From Nocardioides anomalus (lineage in GTDB: Bacteria; Actinomycetota; Actinomycetes; Propionibacteriales; Nocardioidaceae): a DNA stretch of 64,000 nucleotides. How positions within the stretch are numbered: the stretch's first letter is position 1; each line of letters starts with the position of its first letter. Under the pieces are notes generated by a model. That model was not told the origin of the DNA, ran no database searches, and saw only the letters and a program-made list of their open reading frames with translations. A program made the translations under genes and the position numbers. The stretch covers positions 4,526,001-4,590,000 of the forward strand of contig NZ_CP049257.1 in assembly GCF_011046535.1 (NCBI RefSeq). The letters are read 5' to 3'. Positions 16,688-24,270 of the stretch are shown piece after piece.

Positions 16688-17239
16688 GGACCACCCGACC
16701 GGGCGTTGTCCCCAGGGTCCCGACTAGTCATGGTAAGAGGCACCCCGGTCATCTGGACCGGACGGGGCTAGTCCATGCACACCGGTGGACAATGCTGTGG
16801 ATGACCTCTCGGCAGGCCCATGTCGACAAAGCCACCCGGCTGCTCCCGGGTGACCGGCCGGTGAACGGACCCGGGAGCCGACTCGCCCGAGACTATTTCT
16901 GCTCCACACCGGTGGATCCGCGTTTGCCCAGGTCAGAGCGGTAGCTGGCGCCAGCCGCAGCGTCGAGTGCACACGTTGTCCCCAGGCTGTGCACAGGTTC
17001 CCGCGCGTGTCTTCCACCCCCGACCCGACGTTCTCCCCAGGTCCACAGGGGGCCTGTGGACAACCCCTCGCCCCGGGCTGGCCCCGCCGCCCGGGCGGTG
17101 ACTACGGTCTGCGGGACGTGACCCCGACGAGCACCCGGCGCGGCGCCCTCCCCGGCGCTGTCGGCGCTCGACCCTAGCGTTGCCGGCACACCCCACCGCT
17201 GTCCCACCAGCACCATCCCCCACACCCGAGGAGCCGTCC
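16688..17239 (+). promoter_or_regulatory. Long dnaB leader with clustered DnaA-box-like 9-mers
   Basis: A 552-bp stretch without a credible gene. It holds TTGTCCCCA at 16706 and 16976, TTCTCCCCA at 17031, GGTGGACAA at 16784, TGTGGATGA at 16796, and TGTGGACAA at 17055 (reverse strand TTGTCCACA, the actinobacterial DnaA box). It also has the repeat CACACCGGTGGA at ~16779 and ~16906 and a TGTGCACA palindrome at ~16989. Only one site is a perfect consensus match; the others have one to two mismatches. DnaA binding and control of dnaB are inferred. Confidence 0.5.
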
Positions 17240-18652
17240 GTGAGCGTCACCGAGTCCGACGCCTGGGCCGCCGAGCCGGCGGGCATGGACACCTGGGGTG
17301 GCGGCGGCTCCGGCGGCAGCGGCGGAGGGGGCGGCGGCATGGACCGCACCCCGCCCCAGGACATGGCCGCCGAGCAGTCCGTGCTCGGCGCGATGATGAT
17401 CTCCAAGGACGCCATCGCCGACGTCGCCGAGATCCTGCGCGGGGTCGACTTCTACCGGCCCTCGCACGAGACCATCCACGACGCGATCATCGACCTCTAC
17501 GGCCGCGGCGAGCCGGCCGACATGATCACCGTGTCCAACGAGCTCAACCGCAAGGGCGAGCTCCAGCGGATCGGCGGCGCGCCGTACCTCCACACCCTGG
17601 CCTCCCAGGTCCCGATCGCCTCCAACGCCGCCTACTACGCCGAGATCGTGCGCGAGAAGGCCGTGCTCCGCCGCCTCGTCGACGCCGGCACCCGCATCGT
17701 GCAGTACGGCTACTCCGGCGAGGGCCAGGTCGACGACCTCGTCGACGCCGCCCAGGCCGAGGTCTACAAGGTCACCGACCGCCGCGCGGCCGAGGACTAC
17801 GCCCCGCTCAGCGAGATCATGAGCGGCGTCCTCGACGAGATCGAGGCCATCGGCAACCGCGAGGCCGGCCTCTACGGCGTGCCCACCGGCTTCATCGAGC
17901 TCGACGAGCTCACCAACGGCCTGCACTCGGGCCAGATGATCATCGTCGCGGCCCGCCCCGCCATGGGCAAGAGCACCCTCGCCCTCGACTTCTGCCGCGC
18001 CGCCTCCATCCACAACAACCTCACCAGCTGCTTCTTCAGCCTGGAGATGACGCGCTCCGAGATCACCATGCGCCTGCTCTCGGCCGAGGCCAAGGTCCCC
18101 CTCAACCACATCCGCAACGGCAACATGCAGGACGAGGACTGGAACAAGCTGGCCCGCACCATGGGCGGCGTCAGCAGCGCCCCGATCTTCATCGACGACT
18201 CCCCCAACATGACGATGATGGAGATCCGGGCCAAGGCCCGCCGCCTCAAGCAGCGCCACGACCTGCGCCTCATCGTCATCGACTACATGCAGCTCATGAC
18301 CTCCGGCAAGAAGGTCGAGTCCCGCCAGCTCGAGGTCTCGGAGTTCAGCCGCCAGATCAAGCTCCTGGCCAAGGAGCTCGAGGTCCCGATCATCGCCCTC
18401 AGCCAGCTCAACCGTGGCCCCGAGCAGCGCTCGGACAAGCGCCCCATGCTCTCCGACCTCCGCGAGTCCGGCTCCCTCGAGCAGGACGCCGACATGGTCG
18501 TCCTCCTGCACCGCGAGGACGTCTACGAGCGCGAGTCCACCCGCCCCGGCGAGGCCGACCTCATCGTCGCCAAGCACCGCAACGGCCCCACCCGCGACAT
18601 CACCGTGGCCTTCCAGGGCCACTACTCCCGCTTCGTCGACATGGCCCACTGA
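17240..18652 (+). CDS. dnaB: Replicative DNA helicase DnaB
   Basis: 470 aa from GTG with GAGGAG ~7 nt upstream. The hexameric 5'-3' helicase unwinds DNA at the fork. After a Gly-rich N-terminal tail (GGGGSGGSGGGGGG), residues ~35-140 are the helical N-domain (PPQDMAAEQSVLGAMMISKDA). The RecA-like domain has Walker A ARPAMGKST (K244), Walker B LRLIVIDYMQLM, the LSQLNR motif and the C-terminal DLRESGSLEQDADMVVLLHRED. No intein interrupts it, unlike in many mycobacteria. Compared with the usual rpsF-ssb-rpsR-rplI-dnaB order, it lies 7.2 kb away and points towards rplI on the opposite strand. Confidence 0.97.
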   Translation: MSVTESDAWAAEPAGMDTWGGGGSGGSGGGGGGMDRTPPQDMAAEQSVLGAMMISKDAIADVAEILRGVDFYRPSHETIHDAIIDLYGRGEPADMITVSNELNRKGELQRIGGAPYLHTLASQVPIASNAAYYAEIVREKAVLRRLVDAGTRIVQYGYSGEGQVDDLVDAAQAEVYKVTDRRAAEDYAPLSEIMSGVLDEIEAIGNREAGLYGVPTGFIELDELTNGLHSGQMIIVAARPAMGKSTLALDFCRAASIHNNLTSCFFSLEMTRSEITMRLLSAEAKVPLNHIRNGNMQDEDWNKLARTMGGVSSAPIFIDDSPNMTMMEIRAKARRLKQRHDLRLIVIDYMQLMTSGKKVESRQLEVSEFSRQIKLLAKELEVPIIALSQLNRGPEQRSDKRPMLSDLRESGSLEQDADMVVLLHREDVYERESTRPGEADLIVAKHRNGPTRDITVAFQGHYSRFVDMAH

Positions 18653-18664
18653 GCGCCGCTGCCG

Positions 18665-18726
18665 CGACGAAGCCCGGGAGGAGTGGCCCTGCAAGGCCAC
18701 GGTGATGTCGTGGGTGGGGCCGTTGC
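18665..18726 (-). repeat. Inverted partial copy of the dnaB 3' end
   Basis: These ~62 bp are a near-identical inverted copy of dnaB bases 18579-18638. Reading across: CGACGAAGC, a 2-nt insertion, then AGTGGCCCTG and AAGGCCACGGTGATGTCG are shared, followed by GGGTGGGGCCGTTGC, with only a few substitutions. It begins 12 bp after the dnaB stop, so gene and copy form a long stem with a ~26-nt loop that could act as a terminator. It mirrors the rplI copy at 25603. Confidence 0.85.
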
Positions 18727-18730
18727 CAGG

Positions 18731-19432
18731 TCAGCCGTTGAGCGCCGCGACGTCCCCCGACAGCCCCGCCTTCACCCCGCGACTCAGCTCGTCGGCGAGG
18801 AGCTCGTCGGCCCCGGCGGCGACGGCGTCGAGGACCTGGGCGGCCAGGACAGCGGGGTCGATCTTGGGGCTGTCCACGTGCGCGGTCATGTCGGTGTCCA
18901 GGAAGCCGACGTGCACGCCGAGGACCTGCGTGCCCTGCGCCTTGAGCTCCCCGCGCGTGGCGTTGGTGACCGACCAGGCCGCGGCCTTGGACACGGCGTA
19001 GCTCGACCACGACGGCGGCGTGAACCACGACAGCACCGAGAGGATGTTCACCACCGCGCCGCCGCCGTGGGCGGCCAGGGTTGAGGCGAAGGCGCGGGTC
19101 ACCAGCAGCGGCCCCACCGCGTTGGTCTCGAGCTGGCGCCGGAGCGCCTCGACGCCGTCGGCGGCGAACACCGACATGGTCTCGGCGATGCCGGCGTTGT
19201 TGACCACCAGGTCCACGTCGGGCGCAGCCGCGGCGGCCGCGGTCACCGAGTCGGGGTCGGTCACGTCGAGCCGCAGCGGTACGACGCGTGCGTCCGTGGT
19301 GTCCACGGACCGGGGGTCGCGCGCGCCGGCGTACACCTTGGCGGCGCCGCGGCTGAGCAGCTCCTGGACGATGGCCTGGCCGAGGCCCCGGTTCGCGCCC
19401 GTCACGAGCGCCACGCTGTTCTTGGTGTCCAT
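18731..19432 (-). CDS. Short-chain dehydrogenase/reductase (SDR)
   Basis: 233 aa from ATG, 1 bp after the thiolase stop and with GAGGAT inside the thiolase end as ribosome site, so clearly co-translated. Classical SDR marks: TGANRGLGQAI (NAD(P) binding, residues ~10-20), NNAGIAE, catalytic Ser in ILSVLS, and YAVSKAA (YxxxK). It likely reduces or oxidises a keto/hydroxy group of a substrate that is a CoA ester or released from one, given the thiolase partner. The exact substrate is unknown. A second, similar SDR lies at 29420. Confidence 0.88.
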   Translation of the reverse strand: MDTKNSVALVTGANRGLGQAIVQELLSRGAAKVYAGARDPRSVDTTDARVVPLRLDVTDPDSVTAAAAAAPDVDLVVNNAGIAETMSVFAADGVEALRRQLETNAVGPLLVTRAFASTLAAHGGGAVVNILSVLSWFTPPSWSSYAVSKAAAWSVTNATRGELKAQGTQVLGVHVGFLDTDMTAHVDSPKIDPAVLAAQVLDAVAAGADELLADELSRGVKAGLSGDVAALNG

Positions 19433-19433
19433 C

Positions 19434-20627
19434 TCAGATCCTCTCGATGATCGTCGCGTTGGCCGTCCCGCCGGCCTCGCACATGGTCTGCAGCCCGTAC
19501 CGTCCGCCGGTCCGCTCCAGCACGCCCAGGAGCGTGGTGGCCAGGCGGGCACCGCTGGCCCCGAGCGGGTGCCCGATCGAGATCGCCCCGCCGTGCACGT
19601 TGACCCGGGCCGGGTCCGCACCGGTCTCGGCCAGCCACGCGAGCACCACGGGCGAGAAGGCCTCGTTGACCTCGAAGGCGTCGATGTCGTCGATCGTGAG
19701 GCCGGCCCGGCTGAGGACCTTCGCAGTGGCCGGCATGATCCCGGTCAGCATCAGCAGCGGGTCGTCCGCGGCGACGGTCGCCGTGTGGATCCGGGCCCGC
19801 GGGGTCCAGCCGCGCGACCGGGCCATCTCGCTGGTCGTGACCAGCAGGGCCGCGGAGCCGTCGTTGTACGGCGAGCTGCTGCCCGCGGTGACCTTCCAGT
19901 CGATCGGCCCGAACCGCTCCTCCCAGTGCTCCTCGGCGAACGGCGTCCGCAGTCCGGCCAGAGCCTCCGTGGTGGTGCCGGGCCGGATCGTCTCGTCGGT
20001 GTCCAGCGCGGTGACGGTCCCGTCGGCGTGGGTGACCTTGAGCGGCGCGACCTCGCGGTCGAACCACCCCTGGCGCCAGGCCTCGGCGGCCTTGCGGTGG
20101 CTGTCGTAGGCGAACTCGTCCAGCTGCTCCCGGGTGAGGCCCCACGTCCGGGCGATGAGCTCCGCCGAGACGCCCTGCGGCACCAGCCCGCCGTACCGCG
20201 CCCCCACGGTGGGACCGGCGAAGTCCTGCCCGGCCTGCGAGCTGCCGATCGGCACCCGGCTCATCGACTCCACACCCGAGGCGATGGCGATGTCGTAGGC
20301 GCCGGCGACGACGCCCTGGGCCACGAAGCTGAGCGCCTGCTGGCTGCTCCCGCACTGGCGGTCCACGGTCACGGCCGGGACCGACTCGGGGAACCCGGCG
20401 GCCAGGACCGCCATCCGCGTGGTGTTCGTGCTCTGCTCGCCGACCTGGCCGACGGCGCCACCGATCACGTCGTCGATCTCGGCGGGGTCCAGGCCGTCGA
20501 CGCGTTCGACGAGCGACGTCAGGACGTGGGCGTGCAGGTCCACCGGGTGGACCTCGGAGTACGCGCCACCGGGCTTGCCCTTGGCGAGTGGGGTTCGGAC
20601 TGCTTCGACGATCACTGCGTCACGCAC
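19434..20627 (-). CDS. Thiolase (acetyl-CoA C-acyltransferase)
   Basis: 397 aa from GTG with GAAGGAG 6 nt upstream. It catalyses thiolytic cleavage or Claisen condensation of acyl-CoA. Catalytic C92 is in VDRQCGSSQQA; the C-terminal marks are NEAFSPVVLAWL, GGAISIGHPLGASGAR (His) and CEAGGTANATIIER, where the usual CxGGGxG reads CEAGGTA, still with the second Cys. Length is typical for degradative thiolases. It forms a two-gene operon with the SDR and is divergent from a TetR regulator, which probably controls it. Role in fatty or aromatic acid catabolism is inferred. Confidence 0.92.
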   Translation of the reverse strand: MRDAVIVEAVRTPLAKGKPGGAYSEVHPVDLHAHVLTSLVERVDGLDPAEIDDVIGGAVGQVGEQSTNTTRMAVLAAGFPESVPAVTVDRQCGSSQQALSFVAQGVVAGAYDIAIASGVESMSRVPIGSSQAGQDFAGPTVGARYGGLVPQGVSAELIARTWGLTREQLDEFAYDSHRKAAEAWRQGWFDREVAPLKVTHADGTVTALDTDETIRPGTTTEALAGLRTPFAEEHWEERFGPIDWKVTAGSSSPYNDGSAALLVTTSEMARSRGWTPRARIHTATVAADDPLLMLTGIMPATAKVLSRAGLTIDDIDAFEVNEAFSPVVLAWLAETGADPARVNVHGGAISIGHPLGASGARLATTLLGVLERTGGRYGLQTMCEAGGTANATIIERI

Positions 20628-20736
20628 CGGTGACTCCTTCGGACGGGGTTGCGGACTGTTCGTTCCGATACCGTTCCAAGCCGTTGCTCGGCCGTCGCAT
20701 TCCCGTTCGGACAAGATTTCGGAATGGGCGGTCCGT

Positions 20737-20748
20737 CATACTGGTTCC
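20737..20748 (+). promoter_or_regulatory. -10 box of a leaderless tetR promoter
   Basis: CATACT at 20737-20742 is followed by six bases and then ATG 20749, so transcription would begin at the start codon; no Shine-Dalgarno exists. An inverted pair CATTCC/GGAATG (around 20698-20726) spans the divergent thiolase-tetR gap and could be an operator. Assignment by inspection only. Confidence 0.45.
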
Positions 20749-21306
20749 ATGGCCCGGCCGCCCGACCCCACCGCACGCGAGCGCATCCTCGACGCCGCGA
20801 CGGCGCTGTTCTACGAGCGCGGCGTCCACCAGGTCGGCATGAGCGACGTCGTCGACGCCGCGGGCACCGGCAAGAACGTCCTCTACCGCCACTTCCCCGG
20901 CAAGGAGGAGCTCGTCCTCGCCTACCTCCACCGGTTCGCCGAGCGGATCGATCGGCAGATGGACGAGGCCACCGAGGGCCGGCCGCCCGACGAGGCGCTC
21001 GTCGCTCTGAGCCGCTACGTCGCCGGCCTGGTCACGCACCGGCGCTACCGCGGCTGCCCGTTCCGCAACCACCTGCGCGAGGTGCGCGACAACAGCACCC
21101 GCCCGAGCCGCTTCGCGTTGACCCAGGTCCGCGCCCTGCGCCGGCGGGTCCGCGAGCACGTCGTCGCGCTGGACGTCGACGACCCGGACGAGCTCACCCA
21201 GCGGATCTGGCTCGTCCTGGAGGGCGTGTACGCCGCCGCGCCCTACCCGGACCGGACCCGCCTCGCCGAGTCCTCGGTCGGGCTCGTCGAGGACCTGGTC
21301 GCCTAG
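20749..21306 (+). CDS. TetR/AcrR family transcriptional regulator
   Basis: 185 aa. The N-terminal HTH is ARERILDAATALFYERGVHQ then VGMSDVVDAAGTGKNVLYRHFPGKEELV (residues ~9-55); the remainder is the helical ligand domain (YRGCPFRNHLREVRDNSTRPSR). The CP..N motif in a domain of this size is typical of small TetRs that sense acyl or aromatic effectors. It is divergent from the thiolase-SDR operon with a 121-bp intergenic region and is likely its repressor. It appears leaderless. Confidence 0.9.
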   Translation: MARPPDPTARERILDAATALFYERGVHQVGMSDVVDAAGTGKNVLYRHFPGKEELVLAYLHRFAERIDRQMDEATEGRPPDEALVALSRYVAGLVTHRRYRGCPFRNHLREVRDNSTRPSRFALTQVRALRRRVREHVVALDVDDPDELTQRIWLVLEGVYAAAPYPDRTRLAESSVGLVEDLVA

Positions 21307-21318
21307 CGCCGATCGAGG

Positions 21319-21870
21319 TCAGGCGCCCGACCACTCCCGCCGGAGCAGCCCGAAGACCCACGAGTCCGACTCCACCCCGTCGACCACGCAGTCCTCGCGC
21401 AGCGTCCCCTCGAGCGTGAAGCCGAGCTTCTCCAGGACCCGCCGCGACGCCGCGTTGCGGGTGTCCGCCTCTGCCTGGACCCGGTTCAGGTCCAGCGTCG
21501 AGAACGCCCACCGCAACAGCGCGCGGCCGGCCTCCGTCGCGTACCCGTGCCCCCACGCCGACCGCGTCAGGCAGTAGGTGATCGACGCGCTGCGGTACGT
21601 CGGGTTCCAGCCGTTGAGCGCGCACCAGCCGAGGAACCCGCCCGACGACGACTCCAGGACCAGCCGCGCGCCCGTGCCGTCCTCGGCCACCGACCGGCAC
21701 GTGGCCAGGAAGCGCTCCACCCGGGACCGGTCGGTCCACGGCGGCGCGTCCCAGTAGCGCAGCACCTCCGCGTCGCTCTGCAACGCGTAGAGGTCGTCGC
21801 CGTCCGCATCGGCGAACGGCCGCAGCACCAGCCGCTCGCTGCGCAGCGTCGGCGTGGGGAGCGCCGTCAT
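21319..21870 (-). CDS. GNAT acetyltransferase, RimJ/RimL type
   Basis: 183 aa from ATG. Acetyl-CoA-dependent N-acyltransferase with LRSERLVLRPFADADGDDLY at the start, the acetyl-CoA loop WGHGYATEAGRALLRWAF (R/Q-x-x-G-x-G/A) and NAASRRVLEKLGF. Its ATG overlaps the arsC stop (ATGA), making it the fourth gene of arsR-aquaporin-arsC-GNAT. Some ars operons contain arsN, a GNAT that acetylates arsinothricin, but this protein is RimJ/L-like rather than phosphinothricin-acetyltransferase-like, so that role is only a possibility. Confidence 0.88.
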   Translation of the reverse strand: MTALPTPTLRSERLVLRPFADADGDDLYALQSDAEVLRYWDAPPWTDRSRVERFLATCRSVAEDGTGARLVLESSSGGFLGWCALNGWNPTYRSASITYCLTRSAWGHGYATEAGRALLRWAFSTLDLNRVQAEADTRNAASRRVLEKLGFTLEGTLREDCVVDGVESDSWVFGLLRREWSGA

Positions 21871-22280
21871 CCCGCGTCCACCCCGAGCGAGCGCAGGAGC
21901 GCCTCGACGCGCGTGCGGATCTCGTCGCGGATCGGGCGTACGGCGTCCAGGTCCTGCCCGGCCGGGTCGTCGAGCGCCCAGTCCTCGTAGCGCTTGCCCG
22001 GGAAGAACGGGCACGCGTCGCCGCAGCCCATGGTGACGACCACGTCGGACTCGCGCACCGCGTCGCTGGTGAGGACCTCCGGCTGCTCGGCCGCGATGTC
22101 GATGCCGACCTCGGCCATCGCCTGCACCGCGACCGGGTTGACCCGGTCGGCCGGCTCCGAGCCGGCGGAGCGGACCTCGACCCGGTCGCCGCCCAGGCGG
22201 GTCAGCCACCCCGCGGCCATCTGCGAGCGCCCCGCGTTGTGGACGCACACGAACAGCACCTGCGGCTTCTCGTCACTCAT
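21867..22280 (-). CDS. arsC: Arsenate reductase ArsC, low-molecular-weight phosphatase type
   Basis: 137 aa. Reduces arsenate to arsenite. The P-loop VLFVCVHNAGRSQMA carries the catalytic Cys and Arg; further Cys lie in TMGCGDACPFFPG, and WALDDPAG holds the general-acid Asp. In actinobacteria such enzymes are recycled either by thioredoxin or by mycothiol/mycoredoxin; the two distal cysteines favour thioredoxin recycling (inference), and trxBA is in the same window. ATG overlaps the aquaporin stop by 8 nt. The start was chosen at the overlap rather than upstream. Confidence 0.92.
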   Translation of the reverse strand: MSDEKPQVLFVCVHNAGRSQMAAGWLTRLGGDRVEVRSAGSEPADRVNPVAVQAMAEVGIDIAAEQPEVLTSDAVRESDVVVTMGCGDACPFFPGKRYEDWALDDPAGQDLDAVRPIRDEIRTRVEALLRSLGVDAG

Positions 22281-22992
22281 GCGTGGCCTCCGGGTCGAGC
22301 AGCGCGGCGCGCGAGGTGGTGGTCGGGAACAGGTAGGCCACGAGGGCCAGGCCGAGTCCACCGCCGACCAGCTGGGCCAGGAGGAACCACGGTACGGACG
22401 CCGGCGCGATGCCCGCGAACGTGTCGGACAGCGTGCGCGCGACCGTGACCGCGGGGTTGGCGAAGCTGGTGCTCGAGGTGAACCAGTACGCCGCGGCGAT
22501 GTAGCCGCCCACGGCGTACGCGACCGTCCCCGTGCGGCCGGCACGCAGGCTGCCGAAGACCACGGTCACCAGGCCGAGCGTGGCGACCACCTCGGCCAGC
22601 CACAGGTCGGGCCCGTCACGGTGCGTGGTCGCCACCGACACCGCCGACAGGTCGAACATCAGGTTCGCCACCACCGCCCCGGCGCAGCCGCCCACGACCT
22701 GCGCGAGCACGAGCGCGGCCGCGGCCCGGCTGTCGATCTGTCCCAGCGCCCGCTCGATGAGCGTGATGACGGGGTTGAACGCCGCCGACACCGGCTGCAG
22801 CGCGAGGATCAGCGCGACCAGCGCGGCCCCGGTGACCAGGCTGTTCTCGAGCAGCTGAAGCCCCACGTCGTCCGGCGACAGCTGCGTGGCCGCGACGCCC
22901 GAGCCGATCACCGCGGCGACGAGGAACGCCGTGCCCACACCCTCGGCCACCGCCCTGCGGCCGAGGGTGGGTACGCCGACGCGAGCGGTCAC
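22273..22992 (-). CDS. Aquaglyceroporin-family channel of the ars operon (AqpS-like)
   Basis: 239 aa from GTG, overlapping the arsR stop by 4 nt. Six membrane helices and the two half-helix signatures FNPVITLIER (first NPA reads NPV) and FANPAVTVAR define the MIP family. In Sinorhizobium the order arsR-aqpS-arsC is known; there ArsC makes arsenite inside the cell and AqpS lets arsenite flow out down its gradient. The same three-gene order is present here and no ArsB/Acr3 pump is in the window, so that downhill arsenite efflux is the best reading. Transport itself is inferred. Confidence 0.85.
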   Translation of the reverse strand: MTARVGVPTLGRRAVAEGVGTAFLVAAVIGSGVAATQLSPDDVGLQLLENSLVTGAALVALILALQPVSAAFNPVITLIERALGQIDSRAAAALVLAQVVGGCAGAVVANLMFDLSAVSVATTHRDGPDLWLAEVVATLGLVTVVFGSLRAGRTGTVAYAVGGYIAAAYWFTSSTSFANPAVTVARTLSDTFAGIAPASVPWFLLAQLVGGGLGLALVAYLFPTTTSRAALLDPEATHE

Positions 22993-23375
22993 GCGGTCGA
23001 GACGGCCACGCCGCCGAGGAGCGCACCGAGGTCGGCGAGCGCCTCCCGGCGTACCGCGTAGTAGACCCACACCCCGCGCTTGGACCGGTCCAGGAGCCCG
23101 ACCTCGTGCAGCACCTTGAGGTGGTGGCTGATGGTCGGCTGGGACAGCTCGAAGGCGTCGTTGAGGTCGCACACGCACGCCTCCCCGTCGGCGTGCGACG
23201 CCACCAGCGACAGCAGCCGCAGCCGCACCGGGTCCGCCAGCGCCTTCAGCAGCGGCGCGATCCGGTCCGCCGCCTCGCTGCTCAACGGCTCGCTGGTCAG
23301 CGGCGAGCAGCACGCCACCGTCTCCACGGGGCTGAGCGTGAGGACCGCTGTCCTGGACGACACAGACTTCGACAC
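22989..23375 (-). CDS. arsR: ArsR family metalloregulator
   Basis: 128 aa from GTG 23375 (SKSVSSRTAVLTLSP); ATG 23399 would add eight residues and run through an operator, so I prefer the GTG. Winged HTH with LLKALADPVRLRLLSLVA and SQPTISHHLKVLHEVGLLDRSKRG. Candidate As(III) ligands are the CVC of ACVCDLNDAFEL, the classic ArsR site, plus a CC pair in the N-terminal VACCSPL. It should repress both its own operon and the divergent arsI through the palindromes at 23374-23447. Confidence 0.9.
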   Translation of the reverse strand: MSKSVSSRTAVLTLSPVETVACCSPLTSEPLSSEAADRIAPLLKALADPVRLRLLSLVASHADGEACVCDLNDAFELSQPTISHHLKVLHEVGLLDRSKRGVWVYYAVRREALADLGALLGGVAVSTA

Positions 23376-23395
23376 GTGTCGATATTGACGTACAT
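23374..23395. promoter_or_regulatory. Imperfect palindrome at the arsR start (putative ArsR operator 2)
   Basis: TCGATATTGA lies at the centre (8 of 10 bases symmetrical), directly abutting the proposed arsR GTG. It shares TCGA and GACGTACAT elements with the perfect palindrome 33 bp away. Likely autoregulatory site. Confidence 0.45.
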
Positions 23396-23427
23396 CCATG
23401 TCCGAGGGCAACATGAGCGGAACCAAC

Positions 23428-23447
23428 ACATCGACGTACGTCGATGT
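23428..23447. promoter_or_regulatory. Perfect 20-bp palindrome, putative ArsR operator
   Basis: ACATCGACGTACGTCGATGT is perfectly self-complementary and sits between arsR and arsI, 17 bp before the arsI ATG and upstream of its AGGAG. Position and symmetry make it the best candidate site for ArsR repression of arsI. Confidence 0.65.
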
Positions 23448-23464
23448 CTGACCGAGGAGTGACC

Positions 23465-23923
23465 ATGTCCCGAGTCCAGCTGGCCCTCAACGTCGACGAC
23501 CTCGAGCAGTCCGTCGCCTTCTACTCCGCGCTGTTCGGCGCCGAGCCCGCCAAGACCCGGCCCGGCTATGCCAACTTCGCCCTCACCGAGCCACCCCTCA
23601 AGCTGGTCCTCATCGAGAACCCCGGCCACGGCGGCAGCCTCAACCACCTCGGCGTGGAGGTCGCCGACACCACCGCCGTCGACGCCGAGCAGACCCGCCT
23701 CGCCGCCTCCGGCCTCGCCTCGGTCGACGAGCGCGACACCACCTGCTGCTACGCCAAACAGGACAAGTTCTGGGTCCAGGGCACCCCGAACGGCGAGTCC
23801 TGGGAGATCTACACCGTCCTCGCCGACAGCCCCGTCCCCGGTGGCCCGGCCACCCGTGCGCTCACGAGCCCGTCGCCGGCTCAGTCCGCAGCGGCCACGA
23901 CCACGGGCGCCTGCTGCTCCTGA
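23465..23923 (+). CDS. arsI: ArsI/CadI-type VOC metalloenzyme (C-As lyase)
   Basis: 152 aa with AGGAG 5 nt before ATG. The vicinal-oxygen-chelate fold has the ArsI signature DTTCCYAKQDKFWV with the C94-C95 pair that binds trivalent organoarsenicals. The expected iron ligands Q5, H61 and E114 are present (VQLALNV, NHLGVEV, SWEIYTV). ArsI uses O2 to break the carbon-arsenic bond of methylarsenite and aromatic arsenicals, giving arsenite, which the adjacent operon can then handle. The C-terminal GACCS pair is an extra thiol site. It is divergent from arsR across two palindromes. Confidence 0.88.
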   Translation: MSRVQLALNVDDLEQSVAFYSALFGAEPAKTRPGYANFALTEPPLKLVLIENPGHGGSLNHLGVEVADTTAVDAEQTRLAASGLASVDERDTTCCYAKQDKFWVQGTPNGESWEIYTVLADSPVPGGPATRALTSPSPAQSAAATTTGACCS

Positions 23924-24195
23924 GCTCGCCGCCGGAACGCCGAGAGGGTCAGCTCGACGGCCACCGAGAACAGAGCACCGACGACGATCAAGCCCAGGTC
24001 TCGCTTCGTGCCGTAGTGACTGTCCTCTAGCTGCACGTACGGCAGCTCGGTGGCCCCACTCGTGTCGTTGAGCGTGTTCGCCTCGAAGGCGTCCGGGCTC
24101 CCGGTGCTCCCCGCCGGTTGCGGCTCCGCCGCGTGCACCGGCGCCCCCGCGAGGACCAAGCACGCAACGACCAACCAACCTCTGCCCCCCAGCAT
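23881..24195 (-). CDS. Small exported/membrane protein, unknown
   Basis: 104 aa. A signal peptide (WLVVACLVLAGAPVHAAE), ~45 polar residues (EPQPAGSTGSPDAFEANTLNDTSG), one membrane helix near the C terminus (DLGLIVVGALFSVAVELTLSAF) and a short charged cytosolic tail (RRRAQEQQAP). It overlaps the arsI 3' end by 43 bp on the opposite strand. The organised signal-plus-anchor pattern suggests a real gene, but I know no family for it. Type I single-pass topology is inferred. Confidence 0.55.
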   Translation of the reverse strand: MLGGRGWLVVACLVLAGAPVHAAEPQPAGSTGSPDAFEANTLNDTSGATELPYVQLEDSHYGTKRDLGLIVVGALFSVAVELTLSAFRRRAQEQQAPVVVAAAD

Positions 24196-24270
24196 CTCCG
24201 GATCATGACAACGCGTGGGGGGGCTCGCCCATAGCCCACACGTCTCATTTGCGGGCGGGGACCCCGAGGG

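Noticed and set aside
16706..17063. Chromosomal origin (oriC)
   Set aside because: DnaA-box-like sites are present, but the flanks are dnaB and a flavoprotein, not dnaA/dnaN/rpmH, and no AT-rich unwinding region is seen. Reported as a dnaB leader instead.
17240..18652. Intein in dnaB
   Set aside because: Walker A to C-terminal motifs are continuous at normal spacing and length (470 aa).
21319..21870. arsN (arsinothricin/phosphinothricin acetyltransferase)
   Set aside because: Position in the ars operon fits, but the sequence is RimJ/RimL-like; left as an unnamed GNAT with the idea noted in findings.
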